Below, in pieces: positions 1-8,144 of a stretch of 64,000 nucleotides of DNA (position 1 is the first letter of the stretch; every line of letters begins with the position of its first letter). Origin of the DNA: JAGQPD01 sp020426865. Lineage in GTDB: Bacteria; Planctomycetota; Planctomycetia; Pirellulales; Pirellulaceae. Made by a program: the position numbers and the translations under genes. The stretch is taken from assembly GCA_041399065.1 (NCBI GenBank), contig JAWKTN010000002.1, forward strand, positions 1 to 64,000. The letters are read 5' to 3'. The notes below the pieces were generated by a model. It had not been told where the DNA came from. It did no database searches and worked only from the letters and a program-made list of their open reading frames with translations.

Positions 1-84
1 GGATTTTGCCGAAAATGGTACGAAAAACGGGGCATGCCCGCATAGTCGTTTGCGCAAAGCATGCCGTCGTCAATTCAAGGCTGA

Positions 85-822
85 TCAATCTGGTTTTCCA
101 AACACCATGCAAACGTCATGTAGTCCCGGAATAAAGGAGGACCGATAGACCTTCTTCGAACTGCTGGCACCGTGGCTAAAGCGAATGATGTCGGTGCAGG
201 CTTGCCGCAGCCCGGCGGCAAAGGCCAGCTGCTTGGTGTGGTAGGTTAGCGGCACGAATCCCGCTTTGCGGTCGCAGTAGTCACCCATTAGGATGGCGAG
301 TTTGCCGCCAGATATCAGGACGGTGACACAATTGTCGATAAAGGCAGCGTAGTGTGAGAGGAATGCATCGAGCGTTTGGCATTGTGAGAGGTCATTGGGT
401 GAATTGCTGTAAATCTTCTGCCGCCAATAGGGCGGATGTGCCCAGATAAAATCAAACTGACCAAGCGGCTCAAAATGCTCAGGATTGGTAGCATCGAAGC
501 CGCGTTTGAGGTCGGTGGAGTGACAGGAAATCGCCAGTTCCTTGCAGACATCGCGGCAGGTACCCGAACCTGTCATTGGGTCGAACACCGATTGCGGTTG
601 GAAAAAACGCAACAGGTCTTTTATCAAATGTCCTCCGCAATTGCCTGGATAGCTGCGCTCACCGTAGTGACCAACTTCGGCATTGTGGTAAAGGCTGGTA
701 AGGTGCGGAACGGGACTGGCATTGAGCGGTGCACGCGGCAGTCTGGCGTAGACCGGTCGGTCGTCCGTGATGGCCGCAAAGGCGGGATTAATTGTTGGGT
801 CGAATGGTAGGGTAGCAAACAT
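85..822 (-). CDS. DNA methyltransferase (N4/N6 amino-MTase fold)
   Basis: A 245-residue protein with a SAM-dependent amino-methyltransferase layout. Motif I (DPMTGSGT, residues 81-88) forms the SAM-binding loop, and a motif IV-like AHPPYW lies at 128-133. The usual motif IV is (D/N/S)PP(Y/F/W); here the first position is His. The order I then IV suggests an alpha/gamma-like arrangement. The start is supported by AAAGGAG upstream of the ATG at 822. No restriction endonuclease is adjacent, so it looks like an orphan mobile-element methylase. The small gene downstream of the start region (876-1076) is co-directional and probably part of the same module. A function on RNA or another substrate cannot be excluded. 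Confidence 0.8.
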   Translation of the reverse strand: MFATLPFDPTINPAFAAITDDRPVYARLPRAPLNASPVPHLTSLYHNAEVGHYGERSYPGNCGGHLIKDLLRFFQPQSVFDPMTGSGTCRDVCKELAISCHSTDLKRGFDATNPEHFEPLGQFDFIWAHPPYWRQKIYSNSPNDLSQCQTLDAFLSHYAAFIDNCVTVLISGGKLAILMGDYCDRKAGFVPLTYHTKQLAFAAGLRQACTDIIRFSHGASSSKKVYRSSFIPGLHDVCMVFGKPD

Positions 823-875
823 ATGGGTCTCCTTTCACCGGGCGACCACTGGCCGCCCGGTTGGTTGATTGGTGG

Positions 876-1076
876 TTAGTTTTGCTTGTCGTCATTGAGG
901 CGAAGCGTGATGCGACCATCTAGCGGAATGCACTCAAGCTGGATGTTGAAACCGTCTCCGTCCTTGTGCTTCCAGGCACTGCCGATGCGATTCCAGTAGC
1001 TCTTGCCACCGTTGTTTGATTCTCGGACCACGAAGGCGGTGTGCGTGGGTTTTGAGGCTTTGTTTGACTCTGACAT
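876..1076 (-). CDS. Small conserved hypothetical protein of mobile elements
   Basis: A 66-residue protein with a strong ribosome site (AAGGAG, about 9 bases before the ATG). It is polar with a central FVVRESNNGGKSYWNRIG segment and an acidic/amphipathic C-terminus (LDGRITLRL). No catalytic motif can be seen. The sequence resembles small unnamed proteins carried with plasmid or ICE methylase genes, but that is recollection, not a search. It lies immediately upstream of the methyltransferase on the same strand and is probably co-transcribed with it. Confidence 0.65.
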   Translation of the reverse strand: MSESNKASKPTHTAFVVRESNNGGKSYWNRIGSAWKHKDGDGFNIQLECIPLDGRITLRLNDDKQN

Positions 1077-1331
1077 AAGTTAATCTCCTTTTTTGTTGAG
1101 GGCTGCAAACCACTTGCGGCCTGATGGCGAGCAAAAACGTCGGGCATAGGGCGGATGGGCAAGCCGAAAATTGGGGGCCGACCTTTAGGGGGAGCCGATT
1201 TTCTGCTTGCCCAGCCGACCGCCTGACGTAGAACGCCATCAATCAGGCCGCTGTGCAGGGCACCGAAACAAAGGGAGAAGCAGTGGCAACAGAGTGAGCG
1301 TAGCGAGAACCAGCACGGCTGACATGTGAGA

Positions 1332-1637
1332 TTAGGGGGTAATGGACGTAAGCATGTGCTGTGCGGTCGGTAGGATGACTGTGAAGCCAAAGAGAACGAG
1401 CAGGCTCGTTATTACAATGTTGCGGCGGTGCCGCCATATGACAAAACGGTGGGAATCGATCGACGAATAAGAAACTTCGCCTTGCACTAGACCGCATGTG
1501 TCGCAGTTGATGACCAGACTTTTCCCGGTTGATGGTAGATCTTTTTGTTTTGCCGGGTTAAGCTGGGCATTCTCGGTCGATTTTCCTGCCCTTCCCCCAC
1601 GCAGGGGCGGTTTGCAGCACTCATTATTCGCTGCCAT
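1332..1637 (-). CDS. Possible small membrane protein with Cys pairs
   Basis: An open frame of 101 codons, divergent from the DUF4041 gene by 33 bases. It has one predicted membrane helix (IVITSLLVLFGFTVILP, about residues 74-90) preceded by basic residues (WRHRR), and two cysteine pairs (ECC near residue 7, CDTC near 45). No convincing ribosome site was found and no family was recognised. The helix with a positive-inside flank argues for a real gene, but it may be fortuitous. The 1077-1331 stretch between it and the previous gene shows nothing recognisable. Confidence 0.35.
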   Translation of the reverse strand: MAANNECCKPPLRGGRAGKSTENAQLNPAKQKDLPSTGKSLVINCDTCGLVQGEVSYSSIDSHRFVIWRHRRNIVITSLLVLFGFTVILPTAQHMLTSITP

Positions 1638-1670
1638 ACTAGGAACATTCGATCCTCCGCGAGAACAATC

Positions 1671-3383
1671 ATGGCAGTTACCATTTCGATTGCTTGTCTA
1701 GCTGGGTTATTCGCAGTATCTACGGCCATATGTGCATGGCTTTGGCATAGAACCTATAAAGGGCTTACGGCCTGCAATCTTGAACTGGCCAGATTTAGCC
1801 ACATTGCAGACGCTGAACAGCATAAAGAAACGTGCCACGCTCAAGCATTAAAGGCTGAACAGCAACGGCAAGAGGCCGAAGCAATGGTGCACAAACTTGC
1901 GGCGCAGAAGCAAGCGCTATCCTCAACCATTAGAGGCTACCAAGAAGTCGTCGGTAACTTCAAATCTGCTCAGGAACTCAAAACGCATGTCGGCAAACTT
2001 CGTGAGCTTATTGGGGCGTTCGAAGACGTGAAGTCACTCAAGGATGAAGTATCAATCCTTGAGCAACAACTTGCTCATATGCGAGGACATCTGGCAACGT
2101 TCAAAGAAGCCATTGAAGACGCCAAAACTGCGAGCGAGATCAAGGCGAAAGTCGTTTACTTTGAGAATCTGGTGGCCCAACTCGAAGACGAAGTCGAGCA
2201 ACTAAGCGAAGCCAAGGAACTTCAAGAATTCGCCTTCTATCGTCCCCGCTTTGATCTTGACCATTCGGACGAATACCGGCGAAAGCTCGAAGCCAATCGG
2301 GCACAGCAGAAACAGCTTCTAAAAGCGGATCAGGCAGCATATTGTGCTACCAAATGGCAAGTCGAAGGAAGTCGAACTAAGGGCGACCAAATGGTAAAGC
2401 AAGCCAAGACGCTGATGCTACGGGCGTTCAATGGTGAATGCGATGCTGCGGTCGCTAAAGCCACCTACCGAAATGTCGAATCACTCGGAAAGCGAATTGA
2501 GCGGGCGTTCGAAGCAATTAACAAGCAAGCCCGTGTTAATCAAATCGAAATTGTTCGTCCCTATCTCGACTTGAAGCTGGACGAGCTTCATTTGGCATAT
2601 GAGTGGGAAGTGAAAAAACAGGAAGAAAAGGATGAGCACGACCGCATCAAAGAGCAGATGCGGGAAGAGAAGAAGGTCACGGAAGAAATTGAAAAAGCAC
2701 AGAAGGCTGCCGAAAAGGAAGAGAAGGAGCGGCACAAGGAAATCGAGCGAAACGAAGCGGCCTTGATGCGGGCGCGTGCGGAACTCGAAGAAGCGCGCAA
2801 GCAACTTTCGCAGGAGGGAAAGGAATTAGAAAGCCTCACTGCAGACCTGCAAGCAAAGGCCGACAGACTTCAGGCTGAACACGAAGCGCTCGTTGAATCA
2901 TTACGGGAAGCCACCGAACGCAAAGCCAAGGCAATTGCCAGGGCACAATTGACGCGCAGCGGGCATGTCTACATATTGTCCAACATTGGATCCTTTGGCG
3001 ACAACTGCTTCAAAATTGGGCTATCTCGCAGGCTTGAACCACTTGAGCGCGTACGAGAACTCGGAAGTGCGTCGGTGCCGTTTCCGTTTGATGTGCACGC
3101 TATGATCTACTCAGAGGATGCGCCTGCCTTAGAAAATGCGCTCCACAGACACTTCAACGATCGACGGATCAATAGAATTAACCAACGTAAGGAATTCTTC
3201 CACGTGACGCTACACGAGATCATCGGAGCTGTTGAGGAGTATCACGGCGTGGTTACGTTCGTACTCAATGCAGAAGCGTCAGACTATCGTCAAACCGTCA
3301 ACTTACTTCGCGAAGAAGGTCTGCAGCTGTCGCTTCCGGCCACAAGGTTACCGAGGTTGGAGCTACACGCGTCACAGAAGTAG
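1671..3383 (+). CDS. DUF4041 / GIY-YIG (T5orf172-type) domain protein
   Basis: A 570-residue protein read from the ATG at 1671, which places a membrane helix right at the N-terminus (VTISIACLAGLFAVSTAICA). Long coiled coil follows (residues about 35-185), then the DUF4041-like block beginning near FYRPRFD and a highly charged KQEEKDEHDRIKEQMREE helix. The C-terminus (about 431-515) is a GIY-YIG relative of the T5orf172/Mug113 type, with VYIL, FKIGLS, an Arg and the Glu of ALENALHRHF as likely catalytic elements. DUF4041-GIY-YIG proteins occur in phages and mobile elements; a role in DNA processing or defence is inference. The frame stays open upstream to 1545 but that extension has no membrane or domain logic. 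Confidence 0.75.
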   Translation: MAVTISIACLAGLFAVSTAICAWLWHRTYKGLTACNLELARFSHIADAEQHKETCHAQALKAEQQRQEAEAMVHKLAAQKQALSSTIRGYQEVVGNFKSAQELKTHVGKLRELIGAFEDVKSLKDEVSILEQQLAHMRGHLATFKEAIEDAKTASEIKAKVVYFENLVAQLEDEVEQLSEAKELQEFAFYRPRFDLDHSDEYRRKLEANRAQQKQLLKADQAAYCATKWQVEGSRTKGDQMVKQAKTLMLRAFNGECDAAVAKATYRNVESLGKRIERAFEAINKQARVNQIEIVRPYLDLKLDELHLAYEWEVKKQEEKDEHDRIKEQMREEKKVTEEIEKAQKAAEKEEKERHKEIERNEAALMRARAELEEARKQLSQEGKELESLTADLQAKADRLQAEHEALVESLREATERKAKAIARAQLTRSGHVYILSNIGSFGDNCFKIGLSRRLEPLERVRELGSASVPFPFDVHAMIYSEDAPALENALHRHFNDRRINRINQRKEFFHVTLHEIIGAVEEYHGVVTFVLNAEASDYRQTVNLLREEGLQLSLPATRLPRLELHASQK

Positions 3384-3643
3384 TGACCGTCCCCTCCGTC
3401 TAACGTTGAGTAGCCACGTTTTTGCTTAGCTTCGGCGTGGCGATGCATTGCCATATACGCGTCTGGTTCTTCAGGAAACGACGTTGCTTTTGATTGACCA
3501 CGGTGGCCTATACGACCCCATTCTCGAGTCAGTGTCCACACACCGAATAGGTCCTGTTGTACAGCGAGGCGATAGAATCGCCGCATGTTTTGGGCGGGAT
3601 CTAAGCGGTAGAGGATGACAGACAAATCAGGGGTTAGTGACAT
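3290..3643 (-). CDS. WGR domain protein
   Basis: A 117-residue protein from the ATG at 3643, two bases after the vapC stop codon, so very likely translated from the vapBC message. Residues about 10-80 form a WGR domain, including LYRLDPAQNMRRFYRLAVQ, the WGRIGHRGQ signature, and the helix that ends KQKRGYS. WGR domains bind nucleic acid ends or ribose in PARPs and in bacterial regulators. The C-terminal 30 residues are antisense to the end of the convergent DUF4041 gene (94-base overlap) and carry three cysteines; they may be non-functional tail. A WGR gene as the third member of a toxin-antitoxin operon is unusual. Confidence 0.7.
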   Translation of the reverse strand: MSLTPDLSVILYRLDPAQNMRRFYRLAVQQDLFGVWTLTREWGRIGHRGQSKATSFPEEPDAYMAMHRHAEAKQKRGYSTLDGGDGHYFCDACSSNLGNLVAGSDSCRPSSRSKLTV

Positions 3644-3645
3644 GG

Positions 3646-4035
3646 CTAATGCATCTCCGGTCGAAACACTTCGATTTTGGCGTCGATGGGCAGGTCTAGC
3701 CAGCGGCGATCGCCGGTAACGATGGGGAGTTCCTCGACCATGCCTAGGGCAAGGCACGCTCGATCGGCAAAAGAAATGCCCATTTTCCTGGTCATTGTTG
3801 CGAGCTCGGCAGCGTGGAGTGCGTGTATGGCGTTGAAGTCAACAATCTGCAAATTGGCGGTGTGGATGATGGCTTTGGCGATATCGAGTTTTTGCCGTTC
3901 CATGCTTTTTTGTAGCACTTCCGAGAGATTGACAGTGGATATCAGGCCATGACGCATGCGGTCGCGGGCCTTGTCGGCCCCGGCTTCTTTATGACACACG
4001 GCCAGCACCGCGGAGGCGTCAACGACGCTCTTCAA
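3646..4035 (-). CDS. vapC: PIN-domain toxin, VapC family
   Basis: A 129-residue PIN-domain ribonuclease. The acidic metal-binding residues are visible: Asp6 (VVDASAVLA), Glu39 (NLSEVL), Asp91 (ISFADRACLAL) and Asp109 (VTGDRRW). VapC toxins cleave tRNA or rRNA and are neutralised by the cognate VapB. The start overlaps the end of the antitoxin gene by 17 bases, the classic coupled arrangement, and WGR follows two bases after the stop. Length and residue spacing are normal, so the toxin is probably functional. Confidence 0.9.
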   Translation of the reverse strand: MKSVVDASAVLAVCHKEAGADKARDRMRHGLISTVNLSEVLQKSMERQKLDIAKAIIHTANLQIVDFNAIHALHAAELATMTRKMGISFADRACLALGMVEELPIVTGDRRWLDLPIDAKIEVFRPEMH

Positions 4036-4294
4036 TGGCCGCCTCCTGTTTGCGCTGTTCTATCAGCTCATCGACCAGACTAACGTCTTCGGACAGGCCA
4101 TCGCAAAAGGCATCCTGCAAACGCTGCATGGCCTCAGAGTAAGTGCGAAGCACAATGGCTCCGTTTTCCATGGTGGCAACCAATTCGTCGCCGTTATCCA
4201 GACCGTAGTGGGAGCGGATTTGTTGCGGAAGAACAATGCGTCCTGACGTATCAAGACGACAGTTCCAATACTCGTTTACGGTCCCGTGTTGCAT
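4019..4294 (-). CDS. vapB: AbrB/SpoVT-type antitoxin, VapB family
   Basis: A 91-residue protein read from the ATG at 4294, preceded by GGAGGAG at a good distance. The N-terminal half is an AbrB swapped-hairpin DNA-binding domain (LDTSGRIVLPQQIRSHYGLDNGDEL, key residues Gly, Arg, Pro in the GRIVLP turn). The C-terminal half is a helical toxin-binding tail. An upstream in-frame ATG at 4360 exists but lacks a ribosome site. It should bind its own promoter and wrap the PIN toxin encoded next. Confidence 0.88.
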   Translation of the reverse strand: MQHGTVNEYWNCRLDTSGRIVLPQQIRSHYGLDNGDELVATMENGAIVLRTYSEAMQRLQDAFCDGLSEDVSLVDELIEQRKQEAAIEERR

Positions 4295-4605
4295 ATGCTC
4301 TCCTCCATGAGAGTTTCGGGTAACGAATTTGATTGTGCCATAGTTCTGGTCCATGGGCAAGCATTATCTTCTCCGGCACGGAAACCAATATTGCCGCCAC
4401 AGTCGCGACCATGTCAATTTAGGGTACACCCTAACCGGACATAGGAAATCGAGTCCCATTGTGTTGCGATAGAGTCGTAATCGACATTTCTTGACAGATG
4501 TCCAGAAGAGTCTTTGATCCTACTCGGACAAAGTACCGCTATTGCCGAATCTGCTTGCGCGAATGGTGCGAATGTGTCACTATGACTGAAAAGGATGGTT
4601 TGGTC

Positions 4606-4863
4606 ATGTTGAACATTTCGTCGGGTGAATTCAAAAAACAGATGGGAGCCTATCTCATCGGCACGCAATACGCGCCGATTCAGATTGAACGGGCCGGCAA
4701 ACCAGTGGCCGTGTTGCTCTCCCCAGGGGAATACGCGTATCTGCAACAGCTAGAGGAACAATATTGGATCGCCCGTGCCGATGCGGTGAAGGAATGTGGT
4801 GAATGGATTGATCACGAGACGGCCATTCAGCATATCGCGGCCAAACTTAGCGAGGCCGAGTGA
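4606..4863 (+). CDS. Antitoxin of the Phd/YefM family
   Basis: An 85-residue protein from the ATG at 4606, with AAGGA about 10 bases upstream. The start of the Phd/YefM fold is clear: ISSGEFKKQMGAYL, then PIQIERAGKPVAVLLSPGEYAYL. The frame is open back to 4498 with a Cys/Arg-rich stretch (YCRICLREWCEC), which does not fit the family and is probably untranslated, though a start at 4582 is possible. The stop overlaps the start of the RelE toxin (GTGA). Confidence 0.85.
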   Translation: MLNISSGEFKKQMGAYLIGTQYAPIQIERAGKPVAVLLSPGEYAYLQQLEEQYWIARADAVKECGEWIDHETAIQHIAAKLSEAE

Positions 4864-5126
4864 GGCGGCTGGCTATTCAAAAGTCAGTCATCAAGGATCT
4901 GGACAAGCTTCCAGCGAAACAATATCGCCAGGTGGCCAGCAGCATGCTGGACTTGTTGAAAGAGCCGTTTCCGCATAACAGCAAAGCGTTGAAGCATAGC
5001 AGCTACCATCGGCTGGCGGTCGGCGAGTATCGGATTATTTACGAAGCGTGCGATGATGAAGTCTCCGTATTGGTGATTGGCAAACGCAATGATGGCGAGG
5101 TCTATCGCATGTTAAAGAATGATTGA
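4860..5126 (+). CDS. RelE/ParE-superfamily toxin
   Basis: An 88-residue toxin starting at a GTG that overlaps the antitoxin stop (GTGA), so translation is coupled. The family pattern is complete: KDLDKLPAKQYRQV in the N-terminal helix, ALKHSSYHRLAVGEYRIIYE in the central strands, and VLVIGKRNDGEVYR at the end. RelE relatives cleave mRNA in the ribosome; ParE relatives poison gyrase. The central LAVGEYRIIYE favours the RelE side, but the distinction is not certain from sequence alone. Confidence 0.88.
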   Translation: MRRLAIQKSVIKDLDKLPAKQYRQVASSMLDLLKEPFPHNSKALKHSSYHRLAVGEYRIIYEACDDEVSVLVIGKRNDGEVYRMLKND

Positions 5127-5134
5127 GCGTCGCG

Positions 5135-5701
5135 ATGGCAGTTAAGGGACAGATGGTTGGCTATATCCGAGTAAGCACGGTCGATCAAAATATCGACCGG
5201 CAGCTTGAGCAAATTCAGGCCGACCGCTTGTTTGTGGACCGGGTGTCCGGCAAAGACCTGGCACGGCCGGAATTGCGGGCGTTGATAAACTACGTGCGTG
5301 AAGGCGACATGATTGTGGTGGCTTCTATGGACCGCCTGGCTCGCAATGTTGATGATCTACGTCGTATCGTTGCCGAGCAAACAAAACGCGGCGTTGGCGT
5401 CCGGTTCATCAAAGAGAATCTGACTTTCACTGGCGAGGATTCGCCCATGGCGAATATGTTGCTTTCCGTCCTAGGGGCGGTCGCACAGTTTGAGCGTGAT
5501 TTGATTCGCGAGCGGCAGCGAGAAGGCATCGAAATTGCCAAGAAGAAGGGGAAGTTTCGTGGACGAAAGAGAGCCCTCACCGAGCAGCAGATTCTAGACG
5601 CTCAACGACGCATTGCAGCGGGTGAAACGAAAGCAAGTGTGGCAAGGGCCCTAGGGGTTAGTAGGGATACACTATATCGGAGTTTGGACGTGTCGAGTTA
5701 G
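5135..5701 (+). CDS. Serine recombinase (resolvase/invertase family)
   Basis: A 188-residue small serine recombinase. The catalytic serine is Ser14 (GYIRVSTVDQN). The DRLARN and LTFTGEDSPMANMLLSVLGAVAQFERDLIRERQ segments are typical of Tn3-resolvase/Pin invertases, followed by the E-helix and a C-terminal helix-turn-helix (ASVARALGVSRDTLYRSL). A TTG at 5123 overlapping the relE stop is an alternative start. It most likely resolves multimers or cointegrates of a former plasmid or transposon, which fits the neighbouring toxin-antitoxin pairs. Confidence 0.9.
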   Translation: MAVKGQMVGYIRVSTVDQNIDRQLEQIQADRLFVDRVSGKDLARPELRALINYVREGDMIVVASMDRLARNVDDLRRIVAEQTKRGVGVRFIKENLTFTGEDSPMANMLLSVLGAVAQFERDLIRERQREGIEIAKKKGKFRGRKRALTEQQILDAQRRIAAGETKASVARALGVSRDTLYRSLDVSS

Positions 5702-5769
5702 CGGTGGTAAGACTGTTGCCTGTATCTTTTGATAACCGCCGCCCGTACTGATCCTGTGGATGCCCGGAG

Positions 5770-6177
5770 CTATTTGTTGCTTCTGCATACTATTGACCGT
5801 TCATCAGGGGTTTTTAATACACCACCGTCATCATTTAAGACCATGGTGCAGGTGACGCTTGGAATGATATGTTCCGTTTCGGCTATAACAACCCACAGCC
5901 GCGAACGTTCGTGGTGGACGGTTCGAATGCTCCAATTCCCGGGCTTGAATTCGTAGGTCTGCAACTTTTCCACTAACCCCAATTCGCGAGCCCGATCGAT
6001 AGCCTTCTGATGAGAATCTATCGGTCGCAAATAGGAAGAGGGCTCCGCTAGTTCCGCCAATGAACGCGTGGTTCCCGCGTCGCATGCTTTGGCTTGTGCA
6101 GCGTGATGAGCGACAGCGAATAGCAATGGAGCACAGACCGTCGCAAAGAGAATACAGCCTCGAAACATCAACATCAT
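5770..6177 (-). CDS. Small secreted protein of unknown function
   Basis: A 135-residue protein with an N-terminal signal peptide (FRGCILFATVCAPLLFAVA, cleavage probably after AQA near residue 29). The mature part has two cysteines close to its ends and a core WSIRTVHHERSRLWVVIAETEHIIPSVTCTM. No family was recognised. It shares strand and spacing (36 bases) with the PEP-CTERM gene upstream, so the two may be co-transcribed. Confidence 0.6.
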   Translation of the reverse strand: MMLMFRGCILFATVCAPLLFAVAHHAAQAKACDAGTTRSLAELAEPSSYLRPIDSHQKAIDRARELGLVEKLQTYEFKPGNWSIRTVHHERSRLWVVIAETEHIIPSVTCTMVLNDDGGVLKTPDERSIVCRSNK

Positions 6178-6213
6178 CCTTTCTCAAGGTTGATAGCAGT
6201 ATGGAACACAATA

Positions 6214-7842
6214 TCAAGAAGAAAACAACCGGCAACTTCTCACCGAGAAGAGAAGGGCGATTGCCACCAGAACGAAACTTGTCGGCTCGGGGACGTTAAT
6301 CACACGACGTAGCGATTCTCCCTTCGCGAGGTACCGGCTGATGAATAGCCCTTTGCCTGTCGTTCCTGTTCCGATGCCACCATATACATCGGCCTCTAGC
6401 CCAAACAGCTCCAAATCATATTCTCCATCAAGTGGGTCTAGGATAAGAAATTGTTCAAAAATACCGTCTCCCGTATAAAACGACCCGGGGATCTCATTCA
6501 CATAGCCCGCTTCGTCCGTGTAACCAAGTCGCCTTCCAAGGGGATCGGTCAGCATAAAATCGACAGGATCAAAGACACCCTGAAGCCAATCGGAGGCCCC
6601 GTCGACCAAATCCTCGATTGCGCCCGTGACATCGTTGACGGTACGCCGAAGTCGTTCCACTCCGAAAAGGAGCTCCGGTGATAGAGTAGGAATAATCACA
6701 TCCTCGCCGGGGATGACTATTTGTTCGAACGCATTTGGGATAAATCCCTCGCCGCTTCGATGACCAACAAATTCCGCCGACCATTCAATCAAACCAACAC
6801 ACGTGAAAGTATTACCTCCGCCCTTCTGTGCCTCTGGCCGTAACGTTTCAAATACACCATTAGGAAACTCTGTGTTAATGACTTGGAACTTCGAACCCCG
6901 TTTGCTCTCAATGGCGCTAGCCATGGCGGCTGCAAGATCGTCGGGAATTGGTATCTGTTCAAATTGAACGACCGGAGTTGTCAATATTTCAGTGCTGTCA
7001 TGTCGAAATGAACCGATGCTATGTTCAAATTGCACGCCATTAACGGAGTTGATCCGGCGGAAGGCAAGGCGGTCCGGATCCCAGAATTCCGATCCCGATG
7101 GATACCCAGGATGTGATTCGTAAACTTCACCACGAAAGTTTAGCGCAGCATGATCGAAACCAGGGATTTCGTCACCCTTTAAGCCCCAAAACGTAGCCTC
7201 CTTTTCGCTATCAACCTTCTCACGAAAGATAAGTGAAGAAGGCACGGAGGGCTCAAGCGGTTTATCCAGGTATTCCAACGTGAGTGCGGAGGTAAGCGAT
7301 ACGTCCGACAAAAGACTGGTAACGGCTGACCCACCTGACACACTGACAATCATCTCCGGAGGTATGGAAATCGGAATGGTCACAGAAGGTGCATCGATAA
7401 ACCGGCTTAAATTTACCCCATTCAATGACCCCGTAGTAACCAAGGGATCGCGTATCTCGAAAATACCATTACTGCCAAATTGAAACGAATAGAATCCTGG
7501 GATAAGCAATTCGTCGGCAGAGTCGCTGAAGGAGACATTCACTCGCCCCAGTCCATCTATATCCCAACGACCGTCAATGCTTACCGCGTAGTCCTGCCTT
7601 TGGTCACCGGCGAAATTGCCGAAAGCAAAGTAATCCGTCGTCAAGGTAAAGGCGATAGCGTGCAATTGTCGTTGCCCATTCATGCTGTCGAACCCCTCCA
7701 CCGTAAAAGGAGTAGCGTCGAACTGGAGGGGAGATTCACCGCTAGAATGCCATCGCTGGACGTCCGTAACCACATCATTTGCGACACCTAATCTGAACAT
7801 CATCGATACGAACAATAGGACCATTCCGACGAGCCTGGGCAT
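6214..7842 (-). CDS. PEP-CTERM sorting domain protein
   Basis: A 542-residue exported protein. It begins with a signal peptide (LVGMVLLFVSMMFRLGVA) and ends with a PEP-CTERM exosortase signal: VPEPTS at about residue 517, a hydrophobic helix (FVLVAIALLFSV) and a short Arg-containing tail. The body is beta-rich with no domain recognised. Such proteins are cut by exosortase and released or anchored at the cell surface. No exosortase gene lies in this window. Confidence 0.8.
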   Translation of the reverse strand: MPRLVGMVLLFVSMMFRLGVANDVVTDVQRWHSSGESPLQFDATPFTVEGFDSMNGQRQLHAIAFTLTTDYFAFGNFAGDQRQDYAVSIDGRWDIDGLGRVNVSFSDSADELLIPGFYSFQFGSNGIFEIRDPLVTTGSLNGVNLSRFIDAPSVTIPISIPPEMIVSVSGGSAVTSLLSDVSLTSALTLEYLDKPLEPSVPSSLIFREKVDSEKEATFWGLKGDEIPGFDHAALNFRGEVYESHPGYPSGSEFWDPDRLAFRRINSVNGVQFEHSIGSFRHDSTEILTTPVVQFEQIPIPDDLAAAMASAIESKRGSKFQVINTEFPNGVFETLRPEAQKGGGNTFTCVGLIEWSAEFVGHRSGEGFIPNAFEQIVIPGEDVIIPTLSPELLFGVERLRRTVNDVTGAIEDLVDGASDWLQGVFDPVDFMLTDPLGRRLGYTDEAGYVNEIPGSFYTGDGIFEQFLILDPLDGEYDLELFGLEADVYGGIGTGTTGKGLFISRYLAKGESLRRVINVPEPTSFVLVAIALLFSVRSCRLFSS

Positions 7843-8144
7843 TGCTATGGTACCTCACAATAAACAATAAAGATGGTGTCTGAGCGGAGTATTCTGCGGC
7901 GTTAGCGAGGGAATTGTGACAGCGGGCAGCAACCCAACAATGTCTCCATCCATTATGCGTTTTCAGTTGCGCCAGGGGTGAACGGTTATTGGCGGAAAAA
8001 TATGGTTAATCTCAATCGTCGCAACGACTTCGCAATTTGGGACACAATCACCAGTGCACTTGCGATTTGGGCCACTGACTTGCGCGACGTAGTTATTTGC
8101 CGAGCGCGTTTTGGAATAGCAAGGCAGCTGGTAACGTTGGCAGT
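7843..8144. other. Intergenic stretch
   Basis: About 300 bases between two minus-strand genes. I see no gene, RNA or clear hairpin. It should contain the promoter of the PEP-CTERM gene (start at 7842) and any terminator of the gene ending at 8145. Confidence 0.5.
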
